Assembly: GCF_051020765.1 (NCBI RefSeq)
Contig: NC_134936.1
Span: 6,056,186 to 6,120,185 of the forward strand
Reading direction: 5' to 3'
Length of the DNA: 64,000 nt
DNA from: Lasioglossum baleicum
Lineage: Eukaryota; Arthropoda; Insecta; Hymenoptera; Halictidae
Shown: positions 23,965 through 35,905 of the stretch, piece after piece
Numbering within the stretch: position 1 is the stretch's first letter
How the letters are laid out: each line of letters begins with the position of its first letter
Translations under genes and position numbers: made by a program
Notes under the pieces: model-generated
The model's input: only the letters and a program-made list of their open reading frames with translations
Database searches by the model: none
Told to the model about the DNA's origin: nothing

Positions 23965-24298
23965 TTAACAATAAAACGATATAATTAATACGAAGTTTGA
24001 TACCCTTTGTTTCTTCAAGTTGTCTAGGCATACTTTCAAACAATTTATTTATAACATTTTCGTCAATACTATTCGAAGCACTCAGTTGTGCTTGTTTAAA
24101 GACTGATTTATTATTCCGAAATTTCTCGCTTACACTTCGATCTAACAATAAGTGATCCCACAGGTGATCAATTAAATTCAAATCGGGACTTTGAGGGGGC
24201 AATGGTAACAATTGAATATTATTTACACTGAAATATTTCGTCGCTAGTTTGCATTTATGTTTGGGGTCGTTTTCTTGCTGGAAGATATACATAATCAC
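23965..24298 (-). pseudogene. Tc1-like transposase fragment (C-terminal DDE region), decayed
   Basis: On the minus strand the frame reads IFQQENDPKHKCK, then PPQSPDLNLIDHLWDHL, and closes with MPRQLEETKG. This is the C-terminal part of a Tc1-family DD34E transposase: cut-and-paste integrase fold, D in QQDNDPKH and E in PDLNPIEHLW. Both expected catalytic residues are changed here: the first Asp is Glu (QQEN) and the last Glu is Asp (LIDH). The N-terminal DNA-binding part and first Asp region are missing upstream; the upstream frame (24255-24458) is out of register and unlike a transposase. A catalytically dead remnant is the best reading. The Tc1-like tip at 23722 probably belongs to it. Confidence 0.8.
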
Positions 24299-24566
24299 CG
24301 TGGATGTTCATTTTTATTATCGAATACCCTCCCAGCAAGAAACGAGCTCGATTTTCGACAAGAGAAACTTGTATACAATTATTTATTTTACAAAAGTATA
24401 ATTTCCAGAAATGAAATTTACGACAAAAACAATTGTAATAAAAATAAAAAGAAAACAATATTTACATCCAATTATAAACATTAACATTCTCGACTTCAAG
24501 ATTTTGTTTTGCCCTAACCGCAAAGGCTACACACGTTATTCTTACGCGGAAAGATTCAGTAGGCAC

Positions 24567-24774
24567 TAGACTGCGGATCTTTATGCAAAATAAAAATATT
24601 GTGCATCGATTGTGGGAACCAGTAGTTAAATAAAAATTAATTTTACTTCTTAATAGTGTTCTTACGGTGAGAACAACGTAACAATATATATATTCTTGGA
24701 TATTTCATATTCTTCACTGTTTTATATTACATCCAGTTAATTTCTTCATAAATGCATAAAGATCCGCAGTCTAG
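24567..24774. mobile_element. AGACTGCGG-family element (good copy)
   Basis: It begins TAGACTGCGGATCTTTATGC and ends ATGCATAAAGATCCGCAGTCTA, with ~22-bp inverted ends and a TA at each tip. About 208 bp; the interior is AT-rich and non-coding. Confidence 0.7.
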
Positions 24775-24819
24775 TAGGCACTCTTGATTACAACAACGTA
24801 ACTTTCTACGACATTACTA

Positions 24820-25153
24820 GACAGCGAATCTTCATGCAAAATAAACATTCTTCACCCGAATTGCAACAACCTGGCGTGAAATAGAAATTTACTTTATCTC
24901 TTAGTAGAATTATTTCTGCAAAGGAAAAAGTGACTTGAAATAGCCTCGGGAATCATCCCTTTCGAGGAAGTAAAATATTTTTCCACTTGTGTGGTTGTTT
25001 TAATGAAAATCTTTTCGCAATCACGTTGCCAATAAGCTTGGGAACTATTGCTTCGGGCAATAAACTAAATAGGAGCACGATCGATGATATGTAATATCAA
25101 GGTAAATTACCCTATTACCATTTACCCTATGATTTATTTTCGATACGAACATA
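24820..25153. other. Repeat-derived non-coding stretch
   Basis: It starts with an AGACTGCGG-type end (TAGACAGCGAATCTTCATGC). No gene is seen. Confidence 0.4.
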
Positions 25154-25960
25154 TACAGTCAGTCTCATAATTAATGGCGCACACTATAGATTAGAATGAC
25201 GTTTTTGTAAATGAACCGAACGAGTTCAATTTTAGTACCAAGATAGATGGACTAGTTTACTAGAATTACGAACAAAATAGAAAAAGTTGTTTTCTACAAA
25301 TTTTCTTTTTGAGATTGCAATGAAAATTGAATAAATATATGTTTTGTACATTTACATATAAGTTATGTACACGCGGAAAATTTCATCAAAATCGGTGAAT
25401 TCGTTTACGAGTTATAAACGATTAAAAATGGTGGACAGTTCTTGACGATTTTTAATCAAATTTTATCGTTCGATCCTATTCGATGATTTTTACCATTTGT
25501 AGTCGTTTTAACTCGTACACCATTTAATCAGTTTCGATTAAATTTTTTCAGCATTTACATACTGACATAACTTACGTGGATGTAAAAACACATTTTTCAA
25601 ATTCTCGTTATAAGCCAAAAGTTGTAAAAAGGAACTTTTTCAATTGTTTTTCTTATTCAGAATAAACGCACATTTCCTAAAATTTAATTTTTAGATTTCC
25701 AATATAGCCCCACATAAAAAAGTTGTTGTTTACAACTTGTAGTATTTTCTATGTAACTCCGACCAATTCCAGATTTTTTCAAAATTTTTTTAACAACGTG
25801 TTGATATTTCCACATTCTTTTGGTGTTTTAATTTACACCCTTTCTTTAGTGATTTGATTAAATTGTACGAAATGTAAAGGTGCTTTTAATTCTTGTAATC
25901 TTTTTATCGTATGAAATTACATCCTTCCATGTTGCCATAAATGCCCAAAATGTCGGATTT
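25154..25960. mobile_element. Mariner-like relic
   Basis: The left tip TACAGTCAGTCTCATAATTA has the TA-CAGT form. The interior (about 25300-25620) is an imperfect palindrome like that of 1021-1661, and phrases resemble the 31962 element. No matching right tip was found, so the end is approximate. Confidence 0.4.
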
Positions 25961-26935
25961 GATACTCCAGCCTTTTTTGAATATTTTTACAAACTATAAA
26001 TGCATAAAGATGCGCAGTCTAAAAATAACACTTGCTACGCATTACAAACCATCAATAACAAATTAAATATTCTTTGTTAAACTGTACATCTGTATGCAAA
26101 CGTTATATTCACAATTATTATTACATATCAATTACATATTTTCACAAACTTGTTTATAGGAACCACAACAGGGAAAAATGTAATTTTGTCAATCAGAAAA
26201 ATTCAAATAAATTCAGAAATGCACAAAATTCGCAGTCTAGGGACGATTTTTTAAACTACGTATATTTATGAAAAATATATAAATTGTTTGCATTAGATGC
26301 AAGCCATAATAACCAAATAGAAATATGTTTATATCTTTAGTGGTTTCATTAAGTTGTACGAAATGTGTTGATGGTATTAAATTCTTTTAATCTGTTTATC
26401 GTTTGAAATTACGAAATTACAACCTCTCATTTTACCATAAATGCACAAAATTCGCAGTCTAGGGATGATTTTTTAGACTGCGTATCTTTATGAAAAATGT
26501 AAATTGTTTGCATTATTTGCAGGAACCAAATGGGACTTCATTTCTCTCATTCGCAGTTTTTACTAACAATATGTAGTAAACAAAGTGTTGATATTTTCAA
26601 ATCCTTTTAATTCTTTTTTAATAGTATTTTAAATTACATCTCCTTTCTTTAGTGGTTTTATTAAGTTGTACGAATGTGTGGGTACTAATTAAATTAGATT
26701 AATCTTTTCATCGTTTGAAATTACCCCTCCCATTTTGCCATAAATGCACAAAATCCGCGGTCCAGAGATGATTTTTATGAAAAATAAAAATTGTTTGCAT
26801 TAATTGCAGGAACCAGACAGCACTTCATTTCTCTTATTCGTAGTTTTGCTAACAACAAGTAGTAAACAAAGTGTTGGCATCTTCAATTTTCAGAAGTCTT
26901 TTCATCGTTTCTAATCACACCCACTCAAATCTGTC
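25961..26935. repeat. Array of AGACTGCGG-related units
   Basis: CGCAGTCTA ends occur at ~26020, 26237 and 26459, and a decayed one at ~26765, each followed by a new GATTTTT...TATGAAAAATA... unit of 200-300 bp. 26020-26330 is duplicated with high similarity at 33838-34110. No coding content. Confidence 0.6.
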
Positions 26936-27543
26936 ATAACAGTCCAGTCAATGAATGCTCATAAGGAGGGTGTAGAGGGAAATGGAAGGAACACAATTTT
27001 TAACTTTGGGTCTTTGTTTGGACTAGTTAGGAGGTAAAGGGGTGCAGGGGGGCACGTTGAAGGTCCCCTTTTTCGGTTTTCCGCTTATATCTCGGAAACT
27101 ATGCGTCCTAGCGATAAGACCATTCTATACAAAATTAAAGCTGACAAAACGTGCCATAAGATTGATTCTATTCAGTTTTTCGCTATCTCGCACAGTTTCC
27201 GAGATATCCGTGCTCAAAAGTTCTCTAATTGTGAAAAAGAAATTTTTGCCTCACGTTTTTTTGCCTTATTTGACTAGCTAACTCTTCAGCACATTTAGTG
27301 AACTTTGAGCGCGGATATCTCGGAAACTATGCGCAATAGCGAAAAACTGAATTCGATCAATCTTGTGGCACATTTTGTCAGCTGTAATTTTGTATAGAAT
27401 GGTCTTATCGCTAGGACGCATAGTTTCCGAGATATAAGCGGAAACCGAAAAAGGGGACCTCCTAACTAGTCCAAACAAAGACCCAAAGTTAAAAATTGTG
27501 TTTCTTCCATTTTCCTCTACAACTTTTCGTTGACTGGACTATA
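26936..27543. mobile_element. Foldback element family A (copy 3)
   Basis: The left arm begins CAGTCCAGTCAATGAATGC and the right arm ends GTTGACTGGACTAT. The same nested TATATCTCGG palindromes as in copy 1 are present. Slightly shorter than copy 1; non-coding. Confidence 0.7.
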
Positions 27544-27559
27544 CCGATAACGAAGAGAA

Positions 27560-29217
27560 TTCTATGAATTTCTATAAGTAAGAGGAACAGATGACTGGAA
27601 ACTCGTCTACATGGTAATACTAAGAGCAGGCGTGTTGATTTATTCGTGTTCCCGCGGTGTACAATAAGACTGATGTACACGGAGGAAGGGAAGAAGCTGG
27701 ATCGTATCAATGACTTTAAAAGATTACGTGTTTCTCGGAAAGGTCGCCGCATCCATTCATTCATGAATTCCCGCCTACGTTCCCCGAGCCGTTGGCTGAG
27801 CCAGTCCCAGCGATTTCTTTTATTAAATTTGTCAATAATTTATTCGCAACTGCGAGAGCTTCCGGGCGTCATTGAATTGCAAACGTCCGGTGACAAAGGT
27901 GAAACGAGGAGGAACGGGCAGAAACTATCACGTGGAGATCGAGAGGGGATCTAAAGAAATAACGTGGACGAACGGGGAGAAATGAGAGAGTCAACTCGAG
28001 AGGAAGTCGGATCAGATGATTTCCAAACCACGGAAGTTCCCCCGCAGGCAAGCCAAGAAAATTACGTGAGATCTTCGAATGTAAACCGGACCGGGTGACA
28101 CAACGGGCGAATCGACGTTTAAATATTAAATATCACTTCACCGTATAATATTCCCTTTGACAAGGGGAATTCGGGAGAATCGAAGCGTACGCGATCGGAT
28201 TAACCTACGACGGAAGAAACAATGGGGAACGTTAACGGGGCAGTTGTTACAGTTTTTAGCTCCAATAATTCTGTAATTCCGATGAAAAATGTTTCATGGA
28301 CAGTGGGGCACGCCTCGTTAATTAGCGATAATGAGTGAGCGCTGAAACGAAATTCAAAAGATGAAAAAGCGAGAAGAAAAACGGCAAATGCTTTCCCCAC
28401 TTCCGCGAGAGAGCAAAACGCGCCCTTTGTCCGCGTAATGCTGGAATAAAGATCAGGTGTGCGGCTGCTGAAAGTTGTTTGACACGAATCGAGTTATATC
28501 GATGTTGTGTATCGCGAATAAAACGAGACGTTGAGTTCCCAGTGACTTTTTACGAAAGCTTATCGCAGAAAGGAGAAAACGAACGTATCGCGAGGAACAA
28601 AGCAAGTGTGATACGAGGTTCCAGCGTCGGATACGGAGTTATAGAATTTGGTAAATGCCGTTGAAACGAATCAACTGTCCGATAAAACGGAGGGGAGACA
28701 GGAACTCGCAGCAGCGCGACAAACTAAATAAAAGAATAGCGTTTTTTTCCGGGTAGATGAGCACTTGTCAAACCTCGACCATCGAGCTCGGGCTATTCAT
28801 CGCTAATGAAATTGACCAGAGTAACGAGGTTCGGAAAAAACGTCACCCCTGAAACGATTGTCCACGCGTAAACAACGGAACGCATTAGCAGGAGCTTGTC
28901 GGTGCATCCGAGCGACGGAAACAGCTATCAGCCGTTCAGGGTGTCTAAATATTTACCCTGAAAGCGTTTTCCCGCGATGCAAGAACAAAAAAATAGGGGG
29001 GTAGCAGCTAGCGGGAGAGAAAGTACGACAACGAGTAGGAGGAGGAGGAGGAGGAGTAGGAGGAGGAGGAGGAGGATGGAACTATCAAAACAAACTTGAG
29101 GGACGAGGGGGTCAACGGACCCGCGAGAAATTCAGGGTAACGAATGACCGACCGCGGACAAAGGTGTTGTTAGGCAAATGTTAAGAACGTGGGGACTGGT
29201 GAGAAAAGTCCTGATAC
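27560..29217. other. GC-richer unique stretch, probable start of a large intron
   Basis: It lies just downstream (minus strand) of the candidate first exon. It has no repeats shared with the window except a (GGA)n run at ~29037-29078. Open frames are short, overlapping and lack motifs. It may contain regulatory sequence; nothing specific can be named. Confidence 0.35.
29037..29078. repeat. (GGA)n microsatellite
   Basis: Two GGA-repeat blocks separated by a GTA interruption. Confidence 0.9.
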
Positions 29218-29397
29218 CTGTGGATGATAGACGGCGGTGGTCTTGCCGAAGGGATTGCCATCTGTTCGGATGCCCGGGGTTGGACCCGTGAACTCTGCCT
29301 GCAGGTTCCTCGGATTAATCGCGATCTCCGAGCCAGTCTGGGTCTTCCTTGTCCCCTGGGGACCGGCGGAGGGTCCCACGCTCGGGGCCTTCACCAT
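29218..29397 (-). CDS. Candidate first coding exon of an unrecognised host gene
   Basis: On the minus strand, ATG at 29397-29395 opens exactly 60 codons (MVKAPSVGPSAGPQGTRKTQ... ending GKTTAVYHPQ) with GC-rich third positions. The exon ends in CAG followed by GTATCA, a strong splice donor, in phase 0. The upstream in-frame sequence to 29598 is also open but is Ser/Gly-rich and crosses a GA-repeat, so I place the start at the Met near the conserved-looking part; a start further upstream is possible. I do not recognise the protein. The phase fits the exon at 173-1. The case rests on codon bias, the donor and the contrast with the transposon-rich surroundings; homology is untested. Confidence 0.5.
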
Positions 29398-30180
29398 CGT
29401 CGTGGCCGCACCCCGCGAGATTCCCGACGAGTTCCTTTGGTCCTTCGGTGTGTACACGCGAGAAAACAAAAATGAGCGCGCGAGAGAGAGAGAGGGAGAG
29501 GGAGAAACACACGTAACGCACACGCACCCTTCGCCCGCACCCGAATAACCCGCACCCACGCACGAAACAGACGACGACGAGAGCGTAGCCGAGAACACGC
29601 TGCTGCTCTTGGCTGGCCTTAACGCCGGGTTTTATCGATCTGTCCTTCTCTCGTTCTCCCTCGAGGAACGCGAGAACCAAAGAAACAAGCCCCTTGGTCC
29701 TGACGGTAGGACCTAGGAGTACCCGAAAAGGTGGCACTCACCACCCAGCGTCCTCGTCGACTATCTCGACGCTCCGTTCCCTCCCTCGCACGTACATCGT
29801 CTCGTTCTGTGTCGACCTACCCCGAACTCCCACAGAGAGCAGACGCCAGCGCCAACCCGGACCAACCCCGAACCATCCGAGAGATTCTCTCTCGACGAGA
29901 GAGGTCTCGCCGACCAGAAGTTCACCGAATGCCGCGTGATCCTTGGGGTGGTTCAGGCGGGGGCGGTCCGGGGACAATTTCATTCCGCTAATGAATGATG
30001 CGTGAATGTTTTCATTAATCCCGACAAGCGGGCAGAGGCGGGGTGCGTAATGTTTCGTTTACAAGAGTCGTTTTAACCGCGGACACGGAATTTAATAATC
30101 GGCTCGCGTGGCCTACACCCCTAACGCGCTTCTCGTTCCACCCCCGCGAACCTACGGCACATACACCCCGTGACAATAAG
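29398..30180 (-). promoter_or_regulatory. Probable 5' region of the minus-strand host gene
   Basis: CpG-rich, non-repetitive sequence directly upstream of the candidate first exon, with a GA-repeat at 29480-29503 (CT on the gene strand) of the kind often found near insect promoters. No TATA box stands out. Open frames on both strands overlap and look like composition artefacts. Confidence 0.35.
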
Positions 30181-30325
30181 TAGACTGCTGCGCTGATTTT
30201 TATGCAACATAAAAATTGTCTGCATCGATTGCGCGAAATATTAACCAAACTGAATATTATTTCTTCCGTAATGATTTCAACCCTCGGACAACGGACGATT
30301 TTTATAGCAATATAATTGACAATGC
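30181..30325. other. Short AGACTGCGG-family fragment and spacer
   Basis: 30180-30235 carries the left-end landmarks (TAGACTGC...TTTTTATGCAACATAAAAATTG) with a small insertion. No right end is seen. Confidence 0.45.
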
Positions 30326-31384
30326 TTTAGGACCAGGGACCAAAAATAACAGTTATTCTAAAATTTTTTACGATGAAAATCATTAATAGAACGTTGATTA
30401 TTATTGAAATTTACGATAATGTACATAAAATATAAAGAAAAAGAATTTTTAGGATAAAATGTTTTCATGAAAACCGTTCCAATAAACAATTTAAAATATT
30501 GATCATGATATTAGTTACATTGGGTTGGCAAGAAAGTAATTTCGGTATTTTTAGGTGCAATGAAATAGAATTTCTTTATTTAAACGATGAACTTTCATCA
30601 ATAAAATATTTTCTTGTTCATTCTTTTTGACAACAGATTATCGACAAAGAAAATTTTTCATAAAGAAAATCAGATTTTTTCATAATTCTCCTTATCCTGT
30701 TAACTTGAAAATTCTGAAAAAATCAGGCATATTTTAGCAATCAGAATGCACATCTATGAATTTTTTCAGAATTTCTAGCTCCGAAACCAAATTTTAAAAA
30801 ATAAAAATTTTGAAATGTCGATTTCTTCTAGAAATTATGAAATACTAAGTTTATATTGTTACAATTTTAGCATCTCGTTATAGGTGTTAACATATAATTT
30901 TTCGGATTTTTCAAAGTGGGTGCACGTAGTTAAAAAAATCAAGAACCGGTCATTTTTGAGCGCCCTATCGTCTTGTAGGTATAGCGTGATACATTTGAAA
31001 ACTCACAGTTCTTTGGTAACATTAAAATCGGTTTTTCAAAATTGGTATTTCCTGTTAATACTCCTGGAACACTCTCAAAGTTTGATAGGGAAATCCGTAA
31101 AACTGTTGGTTTTATAGCTCCGAAACTGCGGTCGTGTTGAATAGCAGTATCAGATAATTGAAACTTTAAACGCGTTTTTCTCGAAATGAAGTTTTCAAAA
31201 TCAATGCCAGAAATGCTAACAAACTACTGAACGAATTGGAATTAAATTTTGCAGTTTTACGTATAAAAAAGCTGAAAATTTAAACAAACATCAAGCATTT
31301 CTATTCACATACCTGTAACATTTTTGAAACCTTGAAATATCGATTTCTATACTTTTTGGTTACAAATAACAGTTAGTAGTGTTC

Positions 31385-31960
31385 AAAAAAATTTGATCCT
31401 CCTCGATAACTGTTATCGATGACGAAAAAATGTTTCGGTTGCTCAAAGCAGTTATCGATGAGAGAAGTTCATTTCGATCGCTCATTGCAGTTATCTAGAG
31501 TTATAGAGATATAGATATAGAATTTCTTTTTACTTGTTCGTAATAATTATTGATGAGAAAATTCATTTTGGTCGCTTATTTAATTATTGAGTTGTCTACT
31601 CATTGTTGGATGGAGCAAGCCTGCGAAATTCATTGAGAACGGTTCTTACAACAAGACGAATCAACAGAGACCACAAGAATAACACAAAATCTGTTTGTTT
31701 GTCACATTAAATTTTGATTGCAGCAATTAATTTTATGAATACAAAATTTATGAAAAAATTGATTGTCTACCATTTGAAAGTTGTTCTATGTAATAGTAAC
31801 AATTACAAATTTCCTTCATCAACAACTGATATGAGCGAACGAAGAAAACTTCTCCCATCGATAACTGTTATGAGCGATTGAGATAAATTTCTTTCATTGA
31901 TAACTGTTATAAGTGATCGAAATCAATTTATCCCATTGATAACTGTTATGCACGATCGAA
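31385..31960. repeat. Satellite blocks, ~40-bp unit
   Basis: Units of the type CATCGATAACTGTTATGAGC + GATCGAAATAAATTTCTC occur at 31395-31500 and 31810-31960, continuing at 32540-32690. The core ATAACTGTTAT is nearly self-complementary. The same units, inverted, lie at 37330-37438, 38005-38200 and 38515-38700. Confidence 0.75.
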
Positions 31961-31961
31961 A

Positions 31962-32540
31962 TACAGTCGGTCACAAAAATATTGGGTCACAAATATTGGG
32001 GCAAAATTTCAATAGATCGGAAATGTAGAAAAAATGCTAAAAGTTGCAGTTCGCAACTTTTTTCTGTAGGCATATATTGAAAATTTAGATTATACGTTTT
32101 GTAGATCTGTGTCAATTAAACGTATTCTGAAAATTTCGTAAAAATCGGTCGACGTTGCAATGAGCTACACACGTTTAAAGATGGTAAAAATTGCTCCTCT
32201 AATTGCAATAAATCTAAGGATTCTTACATCTTTTAATGCCTATCACTTTTTCCCGCATAAACCGATTTCGTTGAAACTTTCACAGTGTATGCAATTGACA
32301 CAGATCTACAAAATGTACTTCTTAAATTTGCAATATAGACCCACATAAAAAAGTTGAAAATGAAACTTTTAGTATTTTTTCTACAAATCCGATCTACTGC
32401 AATTTTTGAAAAAATTTCTTTTCACATCCTGTAGTAAACTAATTGCTCTTGCTTTCCAAAAAAGTTCAAATCGTATGGTCCAATATTAAAAAAGTTATCG
32501 TCTTTTTAAGAGGGTTCCAATATTTTTGTGACCCACTGTA
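31962..32540. mobile_element. Mariner-like TA element nested in the hAT-like element
   Basis: The ends TACAGTCGGTCACAAAAATA and TATTTTTGTGACCCACTGTA are inverted repeats with TA tips. The interior contains a 62-codon frame (32160-32348) with no recognisable domain. It interrupts a satellite unit. The same insertion is present at the equivalent place in the inverted copy (37439-38003), so it predates the duplication. Confidence 0.75.
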
Positions 32541-32775
32541 AATTTCTTTGATCGACAACTGTTATGAGCGTCCGAAATAAATTTCTCCCATCGATAACTG
32601 TTATGAGCGATCGAAATAAATTTCTCTCATTGATAACTGTTATAAGTGATCGAAATGAATTTCTTTCAACGATAACATTTACCAATAAGAGAAAAAATCT
32701 TCGGTTACTTATAAATACTTGTCATTCTATGAGTTTTTCTTTTTAGTTATAACAGTTATGGTCCTTGCTTAGGAC

Positions 32776-33626
32776 CGTTCACAGCTCTAATTAATAATTT
32801 TAAAAAATTTTCTTTCGATGTGATATCTCGTGTAGACACATTAGTCTTTCCCATATGCTCAATGAAACAGCTATTCAGTTAGTTTAATTGTCACAAATTG
32901 AGTACTTAAATGACAATTTGGATGTTCCCGGTCAAAAATGACTTCGGCACAGCACGTGCTGGGTTAGTGGAGGAAAAATCATACAATTTTGCTATGAATG
33001 CTTAAAGATCCGTAGTCTAATATTCATTGTAGTTTAGTAAGAATTGTTTTCTAATTTTATTGTTTACAACATAGAGTGGTAACAGCTTAATGCGTAGGTT
33101 CAAAGAACTTCAATAAGAAATACAGGCTTTGCACTCCAAATTAATACTTTTGTAGATCATATTCACCCTTTTGAAAGCAAAATTAACCCTTTTGCAGGTC
33201 TTATGTGTGCGATTTTTAGCAATTCTTGAAATTGCCTGAAAATTCACGGTATTTTTTGAACACACCATATGTTTGAGGAATACAGAAATCATTTCACACA
33301 ATTCCATAATTGTATTCAGTAATCCTCGATCAGTTCAGCCTTGGGATGTATTTTTTTCTGAATATTTTATATTCTCTGACCCTTCAACTGATATTTTCCT
33401 CTATGGAAAGGGAAAACCGTCACAGAGGGTTAAGTTGAGTTAGAGAGGACACGCATACACGTGTGTAGAACGGGAATTTATTTTTATATCCAAAAAAGTT
33501 TTCAGCGGTTAGGAGCCGTGACAAAGTGCATTCCTGATATAACATGACGCGATCATTAAGTACGATAGCAGTGGACTAAAACCGTTTTTAAAACTGTTGC
33601 GAATAGCTTAAGTATAAAAACGAGAC
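32776..33626. other. Non-coding; repeat fragments
   Basis: 33000-33115 resembles 35660-35800 and 41605-41750 (an AGACTGCGG end followed by TAGTTTAGTAAGAATTG). A TACAGGCTTTGCACTCC end like that at 17795 lies at 33121. No gene is seen. Confidence 0.45.
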
Positions 33627-34720
33627 TGCGGATGTTTATTTTTAAATTCTTCTAATGTTTTTACTGTTTTAAGTTATACCTACTCGTTCTTGTCATAAAT
33701 GCATAAAATTCGCTGTCTAGCAATAACATTTTTCGGTCCAAAATAAATAAAAGTCGTACTAAAGTTTGTCGAATTTGATACTCGAGCCTTTTTTGAACAT
33801 TTTTATAAACGATAAATGCATAAAGATCCGCAGTTTAATAATAACACTTGCTGCACATTACGAACCATCAATAACAAATTGAATATTCTTTGCTAAATCG
33901 TATTCACAATTATTATTGCAAATTAATCACATATCTTCACAAACTTGTTTATAGGAACCACAACAGGGATAAATGTAAAATTTTGTCAATCAAAAATTCT
34001 CAAATAAATTCAGAAATGCACAAAATTCGCAGTCTAGGGACGATTTTTTAAACTACGTATATTTATGAAAAATATTATAATTGTTTGCATTAATTGCAAG
34101 CCATAACAACCAAATTGGACTTTGTTTCTATTTTTAGTGGTTTTATTAAGTTGTACGCAATTTGTTGATACTACAAAATTCTTTGCTAAACCGTACATCT
34201 TTATGCAAATGTTATATTCACAATTATTATTGCAAATTAATCACATGTTTTCACAAACTTGTTTATAGAACCCACGACAGGGACAAAGTTTGTCAATCAG
34301 AAAAATTCAAATGAATTCATAAAATGCACAAAACTCGCAGTCTCGGATGATTTTTTAGACTACGTATCTTTATGAAAAATATTATAATTGTTTGCATTAA
34401 TTGCAAGCCATAACAACCAAATTGGACTTTTTTTCTATCTTTAGTGGTTTTATTAAGTTGTACGAAAGTTGATGCTATTTCATTCTTTGCTAAACCGTAC
34501 ATCTTTATGCAAATATACAATTATTATTGCAAATTAATCACATATTTTCACAAACTTGTTTATAGGAACCACAACAGGGAAAAATGTAAATTTGTCAATC
34601 AGAACATTTCTTCCGACGAAAGTAAAGTAAAAATATTGTTAACGAGTGTTACAATTAACGTATCTTTGCGTTTCAAAATTTTGTAGATGCTACAGATGCA
34701 TAAAAATTTGCAGTACACTC
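33627..34720. repeat. Array of AGACTGCGG-related ~300-bp units
   Basis: Starts at 33627 (GAGACTGCGGATG). Units recur at ~33880, ~34190 and ~34490, each carrying CACAAACTTGTTTATAG and ending in CGCAGTCT; the last unit is decayed. 33838-34110 is closely similar to 26020-26330, indicating duplication of a multi-unit block. Confidence 0.65.
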
Positions 34721-35309
34721 GTTACTTTCGCGGCAGACCACGTGCATACAAATGTGAATAATTAAATTAAAACGTTGCGGATGTCCACAATTAAATGACC
34801 ACTTTTATAGCGGTTGAGATGAATAGTTCAAATAAATTTGGAAACCTTAAATCTCACAATCACTAGCGTTAGACTAAAAGTATAATAATTTAGGATTCCA
34901 AACTTAATTTCTTGACTTTGAATCGGTGCAAAATGATCATGTACATAAGTAGTGTTTTGGAAACGTCCAATTGACCACTACAAGAATGAACAGAATGTAA
35001 CACATATAGGGTAGCCAGATAAAAAGTGTTTGAAACAAAATAAATTAGTCTTTATCATGGACAGGTACAATGAAATATTTGACGGGGCTGTTTATGTGGC
35101 AGATTTATCGTTCATCATCTACATTTCCTGTCGGTTCTTGCATTTGTTTTGTGAAAAAAGTAAAAGTGTCTTTTACAGGATGAAAAATTAGTAATGCATC
35201 ATGTTTCTTCACTGTGCTGTAAGTGATGAATACAAACACAGCTTTTTAAAGACCTACTATTAAGTAGGTTATTAAACCTGCACAAAAAACATGATTTTTA
35301 AAATTTGGT
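34721..35309. other. Non-coding, nothing recognised
   Basis: AT-rich, no repeat partner found in the window. Confidence 0.35.
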
Positions 35310-35905
35310 ATGATTCCTACCAATTGTAATCTAAACAAATTTTTGTTCACTCATTCTCTAGCAAATTAGCCGGTCCAACACCTTAAAAAAGTTCGAGGCG
35401 TTTGGACCAATTTTAAAAAAGTTATGCGAATTTTAAAAGAGGCCTCTTAATATTGTTCGTGACTGTATGTAATTAAAATAAGTAAATATGTTCAAAGTGA
35501 AATCGAGTAACAATGGAGGAGAAAATTGTAACAAAAGCTGACGCGACACCTTCCATCGATCCAACTTTCGAAAATGAATTTTAATAGAGAAGAAATCATA
35601 CATTGACACCTTCAATTTTTATAATTTTCCAACAATTGTGAATTGCATCTATTCGATTCTGCTATAAATGCATAAAGATCTGCAGTCTAATGATACGTGT
35701 AGTTCAGTAAGAATGGTTTTTCAATTTGATTGTTTGTAACGTAGAGTGGTGACAACTTACACGGTTATACGCATTCCTTAGTGCGTAGGTTCAAAGAACA
35801 TATTTCTTTTTTATATGAAGGTGACCTTCAATTTTTTAAATGGAGTTCTATGCTAAATGTTTTCTCCAAGCAATGTAATGGTGTTTGTAAATCTTTTTTA
35901 GAAAT
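35310..35905 (+). repeat. ~600-bp direct repeat, copy 1
   Basis: Shared with 41245-41845 in the same orientation at high similarity (landmarks CCAATTTTAAAAAAGTTATG, AGCTGACGCGACA, ACGTAGAGTGGTGACAACTT). It contains the right end of a mariner-like element (GTGACTGTA, ~35459), a GAGTAACAATGGAGGA... block also seen at 42318 and 43930, and an AGACTGCGG-family end at ~35688. Confidence 0.7.

Larger units (their letters stand above)
30334..32767 (+). mobile_element. hAT-like 2.4-kb element with near-perfect 8-bp target duplication
   Basis: The left tip is CAGGGACCAAAAATAACAG. The right tip reads AACAGTTATGGTCCTTG, the imperfect complement. Flanking 8-mers TTTAGGAC (30326-30333) and CTTAGGAC (32768-32775) differ by one base. 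Inside there is no transposase. Instead there are three blocks of a ~40-bp satellite and a nested TA element (31962-32540). Most of the element, from ~30443 to ~32600, is repeated in inverted orientation at ~37370-39641. Confidence 0.7.

Noticed and set aside
29315..29737. 140-codon minus-strand frame and other frames around the host exon
   Set aside because: Shadow frames of the candidate exon and its CpG/GA-rich 5' region; Arg/Ser-rich and without support.
33880..34700. CRISPR-like regular repeats
   Set aside because: The ~300-bp units with diverged sequence are transposon arrays; there are no short identical repeats with unique spacers and the genome is eukaryotic.
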